Below are positions 9,901 through 21,700 of a DNA stretch of 64,000 nt, one piece after another. The first letter of the stretch is position 1, and each line of letters starts with the position of its first letter. This DNA is from Archegozetes longisetosus (taxonomy: Eukaryota; Arthropoda; Arachnida; Sarcoptiformes; Trhypochthoniidae). Where the stretch lies: NCBI GenBank assembly GCA_018873245.2, contig JAEMBT020000005.1, positions 5,132,001 through 5,196,000 on the forward strand. Direction: 5' to 3'. The position numbers and the translations under genes were made by a program. The notes below the pieces were generated by a model. That model was not told the origin of the DNA, made no database searches, and saw only the letters and a list, made by a program, of their open reading frames with translations.

Positions 9901-12658
9901 ATACGAGCCGCTTCTTCGTTTCCCGACACCAGTAAATAATTGATATAACATCGAAATTCATATTTACCGAATAGGTCTCGAACAGAAATACTGCTTATAG
10001 ACTATCGGGGAATTTAAATATACATTACAATATATTAAAAACTATTATAATGTGATATTGGTCAAATATTAAATAGTTATGTACAGAGCAATCTTTCTAT
10101 ATTTTCCGTCCAAAAACCTTCGTAACATTTTGATTTTAAAATATATAATGAAAAAATTTGGCATAGATATGTTTCATTAATTTTAAAATTAAATTGAGTC
10201 GTAATAAATGTTGAAAGTGGCACACCTGAGCACGACATACCACACTGTCAGAAACTTCAGAATTTCAGTAATCATTTTCTAATTGAACTCGTAATGTTTA
10301 GGCTGTATTCATTAAGGTTTTCTGACCTGACAAACAAATGTGGAGCCTCAAAGTTGTCCCTCCGGTGCGCTGTAGCCCCACTTATGTAAATTGATAGATC
10401 TCAAATTGTACTCAAATAATATATATGTTTTAGCCTAATCGGGATATCCCTGTGGCCCCTAGTGGCCATAAAAATTATATGCATTTTTTGTAATTTTTTT
10501 AATTAGATGAGCGAAATGAAATATATTTTCAGTTTGAATATACAATAAAGAATAAAGTAACAAAAGCAAAACAATGAAAGCAAAGCAAGTTGTAAAGAAC
10601 GAAAGCAGAAATGACTCGTTAAAACCTAAAGCATTTGTAATGTATACCTGAATATCAAAAGTCACTTAAAATATTAAAAATCATTGAATAAAAACTAAAG
10701 ATAGAATAAAAAAGCATAAAATATAATATAAATAAAATCAATCGCTGTCAGTGTCACTTAGGACTAGGCCGGTCACCCGGAGAAGTGGCTGTAGAGGGAC
10801 CACTAAAATAATCATGACAGTTCTTGCATATAAAATCGGATTCCCCAACAGGCCTGATCCTGGGGTTGCTCCGTTTGGCGAGCAAACGCGGGCGATTTTT
10901 TGTATAGATAAAATCTTAGAAATATATCCGGTCAGCGGGTCTTGTTGTGTATTTAAAATAAAATTCACAGCCAGAGCATTGATGGGAATGAGTTGGTGAA
11001 AATGAGGGTGATGGCGATGAAGATGGGGATGATATCACAGACTCGACGGTGGCCATACTCCCTCGAGGCCCGTCGGAGACCTCGGTCGACGGTATTGACC
11101 GGGAGAGAGACTGTAGCATATTTGTCGCTGGAGGCCCTCTGCCTATATCTCCAGCGCGGGCCTTATTTGAGAAGGTACTGCTCAAGACCCTCCTACGCGT
11201 TCCTGAGACATGAACAACTAAACTGTTCGCCAATATCCTTTGAATAAGATATGATATTCATATGATATAGACATTGCTCTACTAAGCTCTTTATTCTGCA
11301 CTAAATGATGCCACGTACGTAGAGATCGGCCAACGAATAATGAATCAGCAGCTAATTGCGAATAACTCTCTAACCTTTGACTTCCGCACTTCGAAACCAA
11401 GCTATTTGGACTCTACTCATCATTCTGAGTCGAACGACACCCAATTCATCGAAATTCAAATTGTGACCACTTCGATACAAGTTCAAAATGCATCCGTTGG
11501 TCACAGATTTGATGGTCGTTACAGGCTACAGGGATGTCCGAATTGAGCTACAATCTATATATTATTTTAATATTCGTTGAGATCTACCGATTGACATACG
11601 TGGTGCTGCAGCGCACTGGAGGGACAAAATGCAAAGGGTTTGGGCATTCTCTTTTTGTCATACCTTTTAAAATCAAAAAGTTATTAAAGAGTTTCAGGAG
11701 TAAATCATATTTTGATCTCTTTGTACAATACTTATAAAAACTTTTGAACATACAAGTAAACTATTAGGTGTGTCGGAAAGTTCTGTCATTTCCAGACGAA
11801 TTTATTCATCACGTAGAAACTATCAAATGCCTACTTGGTAAGCAATTATTGATCTTGTTTTATTACCCTTGGCTAGAATAGAGTATAAAAGCAGGCAGAA
11901 ATCGCAGCTCAATCATCATTAGTTTAATAGAAACTTAGATTTTACTAGGGATGTTTCGCTTTCAAGTTTTTAATTTCGATTGTATTTCTATTTCGCTTTT
12001 AGTATTTTCATTTGATTGTATTTCGATTTTAATTTTTTACTAGAATATTAATAATTTTGAATACAAAAAATTAATAATCATTGATTAAAGTGTTTTCAAT
12101 ACAGGCTTTTATAATAAAAAATATTTAGAAGTTCAATATCTTTAAACAAGCTATTTAAAAAGTTGAATATTAAGACATTTAGCATAAGTTTTAAAACATT
12201 CATTTCTAAATTATTTTCACTCAAATGATTTTGACATCCAATGCAACCATTGCAGTATTTAATTCGATTCATTTCGCTTTTTAAAATCAATTTCGATTTC
12301 GCTTTCGAAAAACGAAACATCACTAGTTTTTACTTTTAAAAAAATGACAGAACTTTCCGACACACCTAATACATCAAGATAATGTCTAAAAAAGCAAAAT
12401 ATTTATAAAAGGAAATATTTATTTTAGTATTGAATACAATTCTATTGTTGATAAAAATTTGGATTAATTTCAATAATGTATTGATAGAGGGTTAAGCTAT
12501 TCTTTTTATTAAAGTGTTACATAACTTACATTATTGTCAGAACCTAATGTTTTATTTCTCGATAATGCTTTTCTCACTTTTTCGATATCAATAATTTGGC
12601 ATAATTTGTCAAAATTTAACTTTATGTTTTCTTCCACGTTATCTTTAACTTCAGTCAT
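6949..12658 (-). CDS. Caspase with CARD-like prodomain (initiator type)
   Basis: Predicted exons: 12658-12530, 10001-9374, 9241-9101, 7189-7080, 7026-6949. All have GT-AG borders and matching phase, giving about 361 residues. Residues 1-95 look like a CARD (KLCQIIDIEKVRKAL; later FRCYINYLLVSGNEEAARI). The p20 part starts YQMQSRPRGYCLLINN, with the catalytic His in FIITHGNGRGEIYGFDG (about 206) and the catalytic Cys in FFFNCCRED (about 250). The p10 part has FSDITICYSTIYG, DRGTEFGGS and ends KHDIYFNP. The layout resembles CED-3, Dronc and caspase-9, which start apoptosis after CARD-CARD docking. Oddities: the usual QACRG is NCCRE, and the stretch holding the first substrate-pocket arginine is shortened and lacks it. 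Exon 1 is assigned by phase and character only; I could not exclude a further exon in the 2.5-kb first intron. Confidence 0.8.
7597..7956. mobile_element. Mariner-like MITE
   Basis: The end AGTCAATAAGTTCGTGGCCC and the complementary end GGGCTAAGAACTTATTGACT are near-perfect 24-bp inverted repeats 360 bp apart. The end sequence is mariner-like. There is no intact open frame, so this is an internally deleted copy. Confidence 0.7.
8128..8940. mobile_element. Two head-to-head copies of a GC-richer MITE
   Basis: Copy 1 (about 8128-8562) and copy 2 (about 8571-8940) are inverted copies of one element. They share ends of the type GCTGAATCCACAGCAG / CTGCTGTGGATYCRGC. The shared interior includes CATCGCATTTAAA and AATAGAAACTTTA. 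Each copy holds a near-perfect hairpin CAGGAGACGAGCGACGTCTCC (stem CAGGAGACG). Together they form an 810-bp palindrome inside a caspase intron. Confidence 0.65.
10459..11235 (-). other. GC-rich island in caspase intron, unidentified
   Basis: About 500 bp (10,738-11,235) are far richer in G+C than their surroundings. The minus strand there carries two overlapping open frames in different phases. One (11,233-10,916) is Ser/Pro-rich and ends in a CSGC-type Cys pair; the other (10,968-10,738) ends LSDTDSD. Downstream on the same strand, 10,665-10,459 could encode one membrane helix followed by a Lys-rich tail. No family is recognised. The composition fits a foreign or retroposed insert, perhaps a broken mobile element, but nothing proves it is coding. 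Confidence 0.3.
11767..12366. mobile_element. Mariner-type MITE with TA duplication
   Basis: The terminal repeats GGTGTGTCGGAAAGTTCTGTC and the exact complement ending GACACACC are 600 bp apart and flanked by TA on both sides. It lies in caspase intron 1, carries no transposase frame, and hosts a second element inside it. Confidence 0.75.
11944..12326. mobile_element. MITE nested in the mariner-type MITE
   Basis: ACTAGGGATGTTTCGCTTTC at the left faces CGAAACATCACTAGT at the right. Both sides are followed inward by repeated TTTCGATT/TTTCGCTTT runs. The arms are imperfect and no clear target duplication could be fixed. Confidence 0.55.
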
Positions 12659-12976
12659 AATTACAAAAGCGGAATTTTATTAATAAAATTTTTAAAACGC
12701 TCACTTTTACAAAGAAACACGTTGTCATTAGCTTATATTTAACGATAGAAAGTGTTAATATTACATCATATACTTAGTGAAATATCTCTGCACACTTTTG
12801 ATAGTTGTTATGTATTTTTATTTTCTATGATATTATCAATGTCCTGTTTTATCACAAAATATTGCAACAAATAAACAAAATTTAATGCAATTGAAAATAA
12901 AATTGTTTTACATAAAATGGCGTTTATACAGGAATAAATCTCGTCATCGTTTTGTGATGTAAATTCAGAACTATGG

Positions 12977-13912
12977 ATGCACATTTACTAAAAAATCTAA
13001 ACTTCAGCTCAGCAGCTCGAAACTCGATTGAGTTGAGCTGCACTTCTGAGCTTATAAAAATTACTGAACAATACAGATCTCAACTCGAATATGCATTTAT
13101 TTAGATATCATAGAAATTAGAGCATTGTATAACTTCTCGAGTCTCGATTGAGTGGTACCTCGAGAATCTTTCGAGTCTCGAAAAATATTTTTTTTAATTT
13201 AATCGCAATAACTAACCCTTAATTTCTAAAAGATTTTATTTTAATGTTGACCGAAGAAAAATATTGTATAATTAGGTTAAGCAATGAATAATTGATGAAT
13301 AATTCTAAGTTTAAATGTTTTAAATGCTTAAAAATGTTTTTTTTATCAAAAGATTGATTTGTTAAAGATCGTTTATAATCAAAATAGATTCAATATAATA
13401 CATTAAATTGAGATAACGTTCAATAATTAAAAGCTTCTAATTTAATTTTAAATTTATCTAACAAATCTAAGTGCAAGTAAATAATAGGTGATCAAATTTT
13501 CCCCCTGTACTATATAGAATTCGAGAATTCTCGAGTCTCGGGACCAACATTTTTTCGAGACTCGAGAAGCTCATTTCTCGAAAATACCATGCTCTAATGG
13601 AAATTATTATATATTAATTTGATTCATTTTGATCAAAAAGACTATAAAATGTATTCAAACACATTAAACTTTGGAATGAATTATTAGATATACTTCCTTT
13701 GTTTGTAAACAATGTCTCCGGCTTTCGAGAATATCCGTTTGCTCGGAACACTTGTGGTGGATATACAGAGCATGCTAAAAGCTAACTTTGAAAGAGATGG
13801 ATATTTATTTTCATACATTTTGAAAATTTAAGAATTTTGAAAAAAGCACATCTCAGCTCAGGAGAAGCCTGAGCCGCTGAGCTTGAAGCTCAGATTTTTA
13901 GCAAATGTGCAT
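12977..13912. mobile_element. Inverted-repeat element, outer
   Basis: About 45 bp at the left (ATGCACATTTACTAAAAAAT, then CTTCAGCTCAGCAGCTC) match the complement of 13,868-13,912 (ATGCACATTTGCTAAAAATC, then CTTCAAGCTCAGCGGCTC). It contains a smaller nested element. Related GAGCTTGAAGCTC sequence recurs near 14,790, suggesting a further degraded copy. Confidence 0.6.
13118..13596. mobile_element. hAT-like MITE nested inside the 12,977-13,912 element
   Basis: The ends TAGAGCATTG and CATGCTCTA are inverted, and CTTCTCGAGTCTCG blocks are repeated inside both arms. The flanks ATAGAAAT and ATGGAAAT make an 8-bp target duplication with one mismatch. An 8-bp duplication with TAG-type ends is characteristic of hAT elements. 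Confidence 0.6.
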
Positions 13913-15774
13913 TGATATTTATGACTCAGAAATGTATCAAAGGAGAGTCCCGCGGCTCCATAGACCTCGGCTCCTACCTCCGATTTTGTTAATATTTTAC
14001 ATACTGATAAAAGGGCTAAAATTAATACCAGTTTCCTCTTATGACCTTGAGCTCCAACCTATATTAAATGTACTAAAAATTTTCAAAGCTTAAAAATTCA
14101 AAATTCGATTACAGGAAAACCGTTTAAGATTTTTAGAAAACTTTTTCACTAAATTTATCAATATAATCTATAATTTTTACCATCAAAATATGAAATTTTA
14201 TTATATGAAAAAATTCAAAGACTTTTAAAATATGGCGGTCAAAAGACCTAAGTAAAAAGTCAAAGTATTAGTGAGATCTAATCGTGAACTTCACCTTTAT
14301 TCAAATGTTATGTCGTGTCAATTTAGGCGCCACAGTTAAAAAGACGAAAATCTTTCAATATTTTAAATGGCTTTTATGTAAATGAATGTTTGAAGTATTT
14401 TTAAGATCAATTTTTACTCAAGATCTTATGCAAACATAAGGTTTCTGTTTAAAAAATATTCACCATTCTCTTGCAATGAATCTTTGAACGTCTAAACTCT
14501 GAAAATTCAAACGACATATTATAGACTTTGACATCAAATTTAATACACAAACTGCTTTCGATTTTGGTCAGATTCAATTAAATAAAATTCATAATAGTCA
14601 ATTTCCAAAAGTAGACGAATTTTATTATTCTATAAAATAATAGTTTATACATATCTATGGAGCTGGGGCTAATGTCATTTCGGAACTCCTCTTTTCTCTA
14701 TTTCGTGTTAATCGAAGTTGACACCACGTTTGCGTTCCGATCCTTTATAAAACGAAATGCTTTTAGGAGCTTAAACTGCCATTCAGCCGAGCTGAGCTTG
14801 AAGCTCTAAATGTGGGCCTTTAGCTTGAGCTTGAGTTGAGCTTCAATCTTATACACTGGGCCAAAGCTCATGTTCAAAGTGCTTGAAGCGCAGCTCTTTT
14901 CTCGAAGCTAGCTTTGTGTATAAAAGAAAGTTGAACCTTTGAGTTAGATGCCATAGATAAAACAGATGACTGTGCTATGAGTCTTGGAGAATTGGGGTGT
15001 AGGCCAACAATCCAGCAATTTACTTGTCCACGATTCCTTCTTTAAAGTTGAATTCAAGATAGCAATTCGGTTTTGGTTTCCCCCTGTTGTATTTCTTCTA
15101 TTGATCAACTGATTGAATGCGATATTTTTAAACAAATAACACATCGTTACTTTTTGACGGTTTAATTTAAAGAGATTTTGATTTGAAAGATTCGAACTCT
15201 TAATAGATTGCGATCATATTCAATCACTAAATAACTAATTTTCACTCTTTTCAACTATGCTTTCAACGGATTTTCACGCCTAACTTAAATATAAATCTCA
15301 AAGCAAAGCGCATCACTACTCAGAATTAAAAATGAATGCCATCAACTACTACGCCGATCAAATGATTTTGTACTATTATGGTGATTAATACAATTTATTC
15401 GCGCACTTAGGATTAGAAAATCTGGAACCCGTCAAGGAGACCAGCTTGTTACAAACTTATGAAACTTCGAAATAGATTCCATTAATTAAAAGTAGAAAAT
15501 ATTGAATACATATTGTTCTGATGCAAAAATAAATTTTATTTATCAACGATTAGAAGAACATGGCGAGACATGTTGTACACTTTGAAAACTTATTTAGCAC
15601 TCCGTCGAGTCTGAGCAACGACCAAATCGTTAAATAAGGATCAATAAAATTTTGTTAATATTAAACCATGATAGATCTTTAAGAGTCAGTATTCGAATTT
15701 ATAAAAAAAAAATATAAGTATTAAAGATTTTACTTTGTGACCAATTATTGTGACGAATTGTTGCGACACGAGTT
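13913..15774. other. Intergenic, no gene supported
   Basis: This stretch lies between the caspase 5' side and the CAD 3' end. It holds a degraded GAGCTTGAAGCTC repeat near 14,790 and a TATA-like motif (about 15,288) with a short ATG frame at 15,331 that stops after 18 codons. I do not call a gene. Confidence 0.45.
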
Positions 15775-18700
15775 TTAACACTTTCCCAAAACCATAGCGA
15801 GTAACGCCATTCTCACATACATTCCTCCCTCTGCTTGTCTGAAATATGCAGCTCTCGGATCGGTGTCAAAATCAGGCCTAAGAGATTCAAAGTTTTTGAA
15901 AATTAATCAAAATTAAGTTGTCAAAATTGACTAATCAATAGCTAAAGAGATGAAACGTACTGTATTTCTTCTAGTCTCGGAAGTGGATGCATAACAATCA
16001 TTTTTTTCTTGGCTTTAGTCATGAGCTGAGGCGTGACCACAAAGTGTCCGCAACAAGATTTATATTTGTCCTCACTTGAGAACCTTTCCTTTTGAATACG
16101 TGTCATATAAAGAACATCGGTATCAGGCAAAGCGTCTTCTAATGACGAAAACTCCTTTTGTGGGATGTGTTTCGACGCCACGTAATCTTTGACTTCTTCA
16201 GGCATTTTCAGCTCAGGCGGAGAAACGTATTGAAGTGAAACTACATTATAATGCGTGAGCAAACGCGCCAATGAATGAACAGTACGTCCATTAGCCAAGT
16301 CTCCGACTAAAGTTATCTACAGAGAAATTTGAAATTTATAGAAATTCTTGTCAATTATAAAGTTTGATTCGATTGTCGATAAACTTTGACAGTGATCTTT
16401 CCATATATCTTACCACAAGGTTATTAACGGTTCCAATTTCTTCTCTAATTGTAAAAACATCGAGCAACGCTTGAGTTGGGTGTTCTCCGACACCATCGCC
16501 AGCATTTATAACTGGTTTAAGACAGATTTGAGCCGCCTTCGCGACCGCACCTTTACGTGGATGTCTTAAGACTACAATATCACTATAGTTAGCCATTATA
16601 GTAACTGAGTCTTCCAAAGATTCTCCTTTTTTGACAGAAGATGTTTCTTCATTCAGGTAAATGATAGATCCACCCAATCGTTGCATCGCTGCTGCAAATG
16701 AACAATTGGTCCTTGTGCTCACTTCGTAAAACATTGAAGCCATGATTTTGCCTTTCAATATGCTGTCAATTGGTATTTTTTCGTATCCTCTATCGAGTGG
16801 CTTCTCTTTGGCCACACATACCCTAAATTCATGAGCTAAATTGAACAACTTGTGTAGCTGTTCATGATTGAAGCTGTCAAACGAGAGTATATGCTTGCCA
16901 TGGAGTCCATGATGAGCAATAGGAGCTGGAGATACGTGCGCAGTCACTTTAACACTTGGTGAAGGACTGCTTATAGCCACAGAAAGTGGTTTAGGAGTGA
17001 TCTGTGAGTGAGTCGTTTTATCAGATATGTCAAACTCTCGAAATAATTCTGAATAAAGTTCTGTCGTCTGTGGTTTGTGTGTTTCGTTTATAATGTTCTC
17101 TTTTGCTTTAACTTCATTGTCCTCGCACTCTGTCAGATCAAAGCCAGGAGTAGATGAAGGTTTCAATGCATTTTGTCCATAACCTGGCGGGACCAGAACC
17201 TGTCCGTCAACGAAGGCGACCTCATTACGCAGAACAACTCTGCGAACTCTTCCATGAACTTTTCTACCAGCGAAAGGAGTCCAGCCAGCCTTAGAAAAGG
17301 GCATCGCATCTGGAATAATCCATTCTTCGTCCATATCTACTTCGATGTAAGTGTCAATTTGATCGGGAATATTGAATATTCTTTTAGGATTGAAATATAG
17401 TTTTTTCCACAAATCATTGATAGTAAGTCGACCTTCTTTTACTGCAGTCAGTAATAACGGCAACATAGTTTCTAAACCCGGAAACCCGGGCGGAGAGTTC
17501 TCACCAACTTTTTCTGAAACAAGATGTGGCGCGTGATCGGTCGCAAATACATCGATTACGGCCATATTTTCCCACAAAGCCTTCTGATCACGAAGTGATA
17601 CAAGACATGGTCTAACGCTACTTCTTTCCCGACCAATGGTTTTCAAATCGTCTTCACAAAGAAATAAGTGATGCGGTGACACTTCACATGTCACATTCAC
17701 ACCTCTTTCTTTAGCGGCTTTTATAATGAGAATTTCTTCTTCTCTGGCCACGTGACAAATGTGAACCGATCGTTGGAACAAACTGGCCATAAGTATCACC
17801 GCGGCTGTTGTCTGACTTTCTGCGTGAGCACAAATCGGTACGTTTTTTGGCCAGTTCTCAAAGTGCTTCATCCAATCGGTTAGTTGAGAAAGACGTAGCT
17901 CTCCATAAGTACTGTTAAGGTACATCTTCAAACCTAAAACTCGATTGTTTTTGGCAATTTTGGCAACTGTCTCTGCGTTATCAGCAGTTGCAGCTAAATA
18001 TAAAGCATAATCACATTTAGCCCCTTTTTTCGCCAGTTCGTATTCAAGTGATAAGGTTTCTTGATTAGTGATTGGGGGGTTAGTATTCGGCATCTGTTAG
18101 TCAAAAATAGTACATAAACATTAGTTATGGAGCACACAAATATTAAATTGATTGACTCACAACTCCAATCAGAGTTATGCCACCAGCGAGTGCTGCGGCA
18201 GTTCCAGACGAAAAATCTTCTTTATGAGTAGCTCCTGGCTCGCGAAGGTGTACGTGAATATCGATAAGACCTGGCAGTTGAATGATTTTTCTTGATGTAA
18301 GACAATCGATGTGCGTTTTGACAGGAGGCATTCCATCTATTAGTTTGAGAGCTTCGACCAGTAATTTCGCACACTTAACATCAGATATCAGAGGAATCGC
18401 GTAATCGACTGCAAATCTACGATAACGATATCCTTGCGTGGAAACTCTTCGAGCACCAACACTTCTCATTGGCAAATTGATTACTAAATCGAACTCTTTG
18501 GTCGACAGATAGTGTGCGATGTCATTGAGTTTGACTTTTTCGTCATCTTCGAGAAAAGGCCACTCGACGGCTTCGACTGGAATTTGTTTTTCATTATAAA
18601 AGTCTGCGGTGCCAAGACTTGCAAATAGCTTGTATCCCATTCTATATAACGTTCTAATACTGGGTAACAATTCAGTTTTGTGTTTATGTGTACCAATCGA

Positions 18701-21700
18701 AAGTAAAGCGATTCTCTTTTTGGGCAAACGGAATCCGGTGCTTATCATTGCTTTCAAATAAGCCTCATAACGATTCTCTCCAAAACACGCTACTTCTCCA
18801 GTACTAGCCATCTCTACTCCTAATGTCACGTCTGCACCACTCAATCGGGAAAAAGAAAATTGAGGTACTTTTACTCCAACTCTTTTAGAGGCATGATATC
18901 CACTGCGGGACTCTCTTGTTACTGTCAAATCTATTGGCTTTACTCTTTCTCCCATAATGACTCTCGTAGCCAAAGCCACCAAATCACAATCGTGTGTCTT
19001 CGATACAAACGGAAACGAACGAGAAATTCTTAGGTTACATTCAATCACTTTCAACTCATTGTCCTTAGCGATAAGTTGCATATTGTAAGGCCCGTTCACC
19101 AGTAATGCTTTTCCGATTTCTTGACAGATATCTCTTATTGAAGATAGAGTTTCGAAATTTAAGTCTTGAGGCGGTGTGACTAAAGTGGCGTCACCCGAAT
19201 GGACGCCTGCATTCTCGACATGTTCGGAAACGGCCATACATATAAGATGTCCTTCTTGTGCCACTGCGTCTACATCTATCTCTTTTGCTTCTGTGATGAA
19301 CTTTGATATGACCACAGGATATTCTTTTGAAACAGCCGCTGCTTCTTTTAAGTAATTTTCTGTTACAGAGATTCAAAAATTAATTAGTGATTGAATAACA
19401 TATGTAGTAGAACTTGAATACGCAGTTAATTGAACTTCAAAAATTAATAACAATTGAATCATGTTTCTCTGAGATTTATATAGCTTTTAAAAAAGCTATT
19501 CAAGTGCATATCAAAATTAGACAAGTTTTACTGTATTGCATTTTATTAAATCAAATTTTGCACATTCATTACCTAAGCTACGAGCAGAGTTTGCAACATT
19601 CATAGCAGCCCCAGAAAGAACATAAGAAGGTCGGACTATTACAGGGTACCCGTATTCTTGACAGAATTGTTTAGCCATTTCGATGTCAGTAAACTCTTTC
19701 CACAGAGGTTGGAGAATTTTCATATTGTCGAGTAATCGTGAAAATTTGAAACGATTCTCTGCGCCATCAATTGATTCAGGAGATGTGCCTAAAATTCTTG
19801 CATTTTGGCGAAATAAATCCATAGCGATATTGTTAGGAAGCTGTCCGCCCATACTTAAGATAATTCCCTCAGGATTTTCTATGTTGTAAATCTCCATAAC
19901 TGTCTAATATTATCAAACAAATGCATTAATTTTATTAATACACTTTAGAATTATTTCAAGTTTACTTCAAATGAAATTTCCTCGAAATACAATTTATCGC
20001 ATATGTCGTAATCAGTGCTAACTGTTTCCGGGTTACAATTCACCATAATTGTCTTTTTTCCCATCTATATATGATGAAGATTAGTTAATTATTAGATTGC
20101 ATTTACTGAAAGAACATTGAATAAGCCAAACAAATCAAACCTTTCTTAGCTCTTGAGCACATCCAACCGCACAACAATCGAACTCTACAGAAGAACCAAT
20201 ACGATAAACACCACTTCCCAGAACCATAACTCCTACACCGGTAGTTTCGATATCATTATCACTTCCGTTATAAGTTAAGTATAGATAATTAGTAGTTGCG
20301 GGCCATTCAGCCGCCACTGTATCAACACGTTTAACAAATGGTTTAATATTGTTATGCGTGCGTAACTTTCGGACAACTAATTCACTACTTTCAACACATT
20401 GAGCGATAGATTTATCAGAAAATCCAAATTTTTTAGCCTCTAATAGAATATCTCGTGTTATTGAGTTAGGAGTAGAACGGAGAGACTCCAATTTATTTTG
20501 CAAGTCAATAATATTTTTAAATTTATGCAAAAACCAGGGATCGATTTTGGTCAGTTCGTAGAGCTGTTCGATTGTCCAATCATTTTTGAGAGCAGCCGCC
20601 AATGCGAAAATTCGTTTATCTGTTGGAAATTCCAGTTCCTCTTTGGTTACTTTTTTCAAATATGGATCAAAGCCGTTGACACTCTCATCAACCATTCTGA
20701 GTGCCTTTTGAAATGCTTCTTCGAATTTACGCCCTATTGCCTGATAAACGCGAAACTACTTAATAATGTTTTAAGATATTGATTCAAGTCTGATTTACCA
20801 TAACTTCGCCCACACTTTTCATAGAACTTCCAACTTTATGGCTGACACCGGTGAACTTACCTAAAAAATTTTGAGTCTATTAGCTTAGTATAATTGAATA
20901 TTTGAAACCTACCCAGATCCCATCGCGGAATTTTGACAACACAATAATCTAGACTAGGCTCAAAGCAAGCAGTTGTTTCATTTGTCACGCTATTAATTAG
21001 TTTGGATAGAGGAATATTGAGCGCTACTTTTGCCGCGATGTAAGCTAATGGATAACCAGTTGCTTTGCTGGCAAGTGCAGAACTTCTCGATAGTCTAGCA
21101 TTAACCTCTATTATGTAGAACTGTTCTGAATTAGGGCTCAAAGCGTACTGTATATTGCATTCTCCAATCACCCCGAGATGTCGTATAACTTTGATAGCCA
21201 TAGTCCGCAGGTTATTATATTCATAGTTGGTTAGTGTCTGACTCGGGGCTACCACAATAGACTCTCCTGTATGAATGCCCAGCGGATCAACATTTTCCAT
21301 ATTGCAAACCGTAATGCAATTATCGTATGCGTCTCGCAATACTTCATATTCAACTTCTTTCCAACCTTTTAAGCTCTTATCTAAGAGTACCTGTGATGAG
21401 TGTACCAAAGCCTGAGTCACAACTTTTTTTAATTCTTGGGGAGAGCTAGCGAAACCTGAACCCAAACCTCCCAAAGCATAAGCAGATCTGACTAGAATTG
21501 GATAACCTAATCCTTCAGCAATATTGAGTGCTTCTTCGACTGAATAAGCGGCACCACTAGGAGCCACTTCGCCTCCAACTTGTCTAACTTTCTCAGCAAA
21601 GATTTCTCTATCTTCAGAATCTATTATCGAACTAATGGGCGTTCCCAAAACTTCAATATTATATTGAGATAAAACACCACTCTTTTCTAACTCTATACCA

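Noticed and set aside
10751..10999. Plus-strand ORF over the GC-rich island
   Set aside because: Overlaps opposite-strand frames in GC-rich DNA where stops are rare; no protein character.
12096..12323. 75-codon minus ORF
   Set aside because: Lies wholly inside nested MITEs and consists of their repeats.
15331..15475. ATG frame behind a TATA-like motif, MNAINYYADQMILYYYGD
   Set aside because: Stops after 18 codons; the same frame reopens for about 30 codons but nothing is recognised, and it is too short to support.
18484..18696. Second minus-strand frame inside CAD
   Set aside because: Out-of-frame shadow of the dihydroorotase/allosteric exon.
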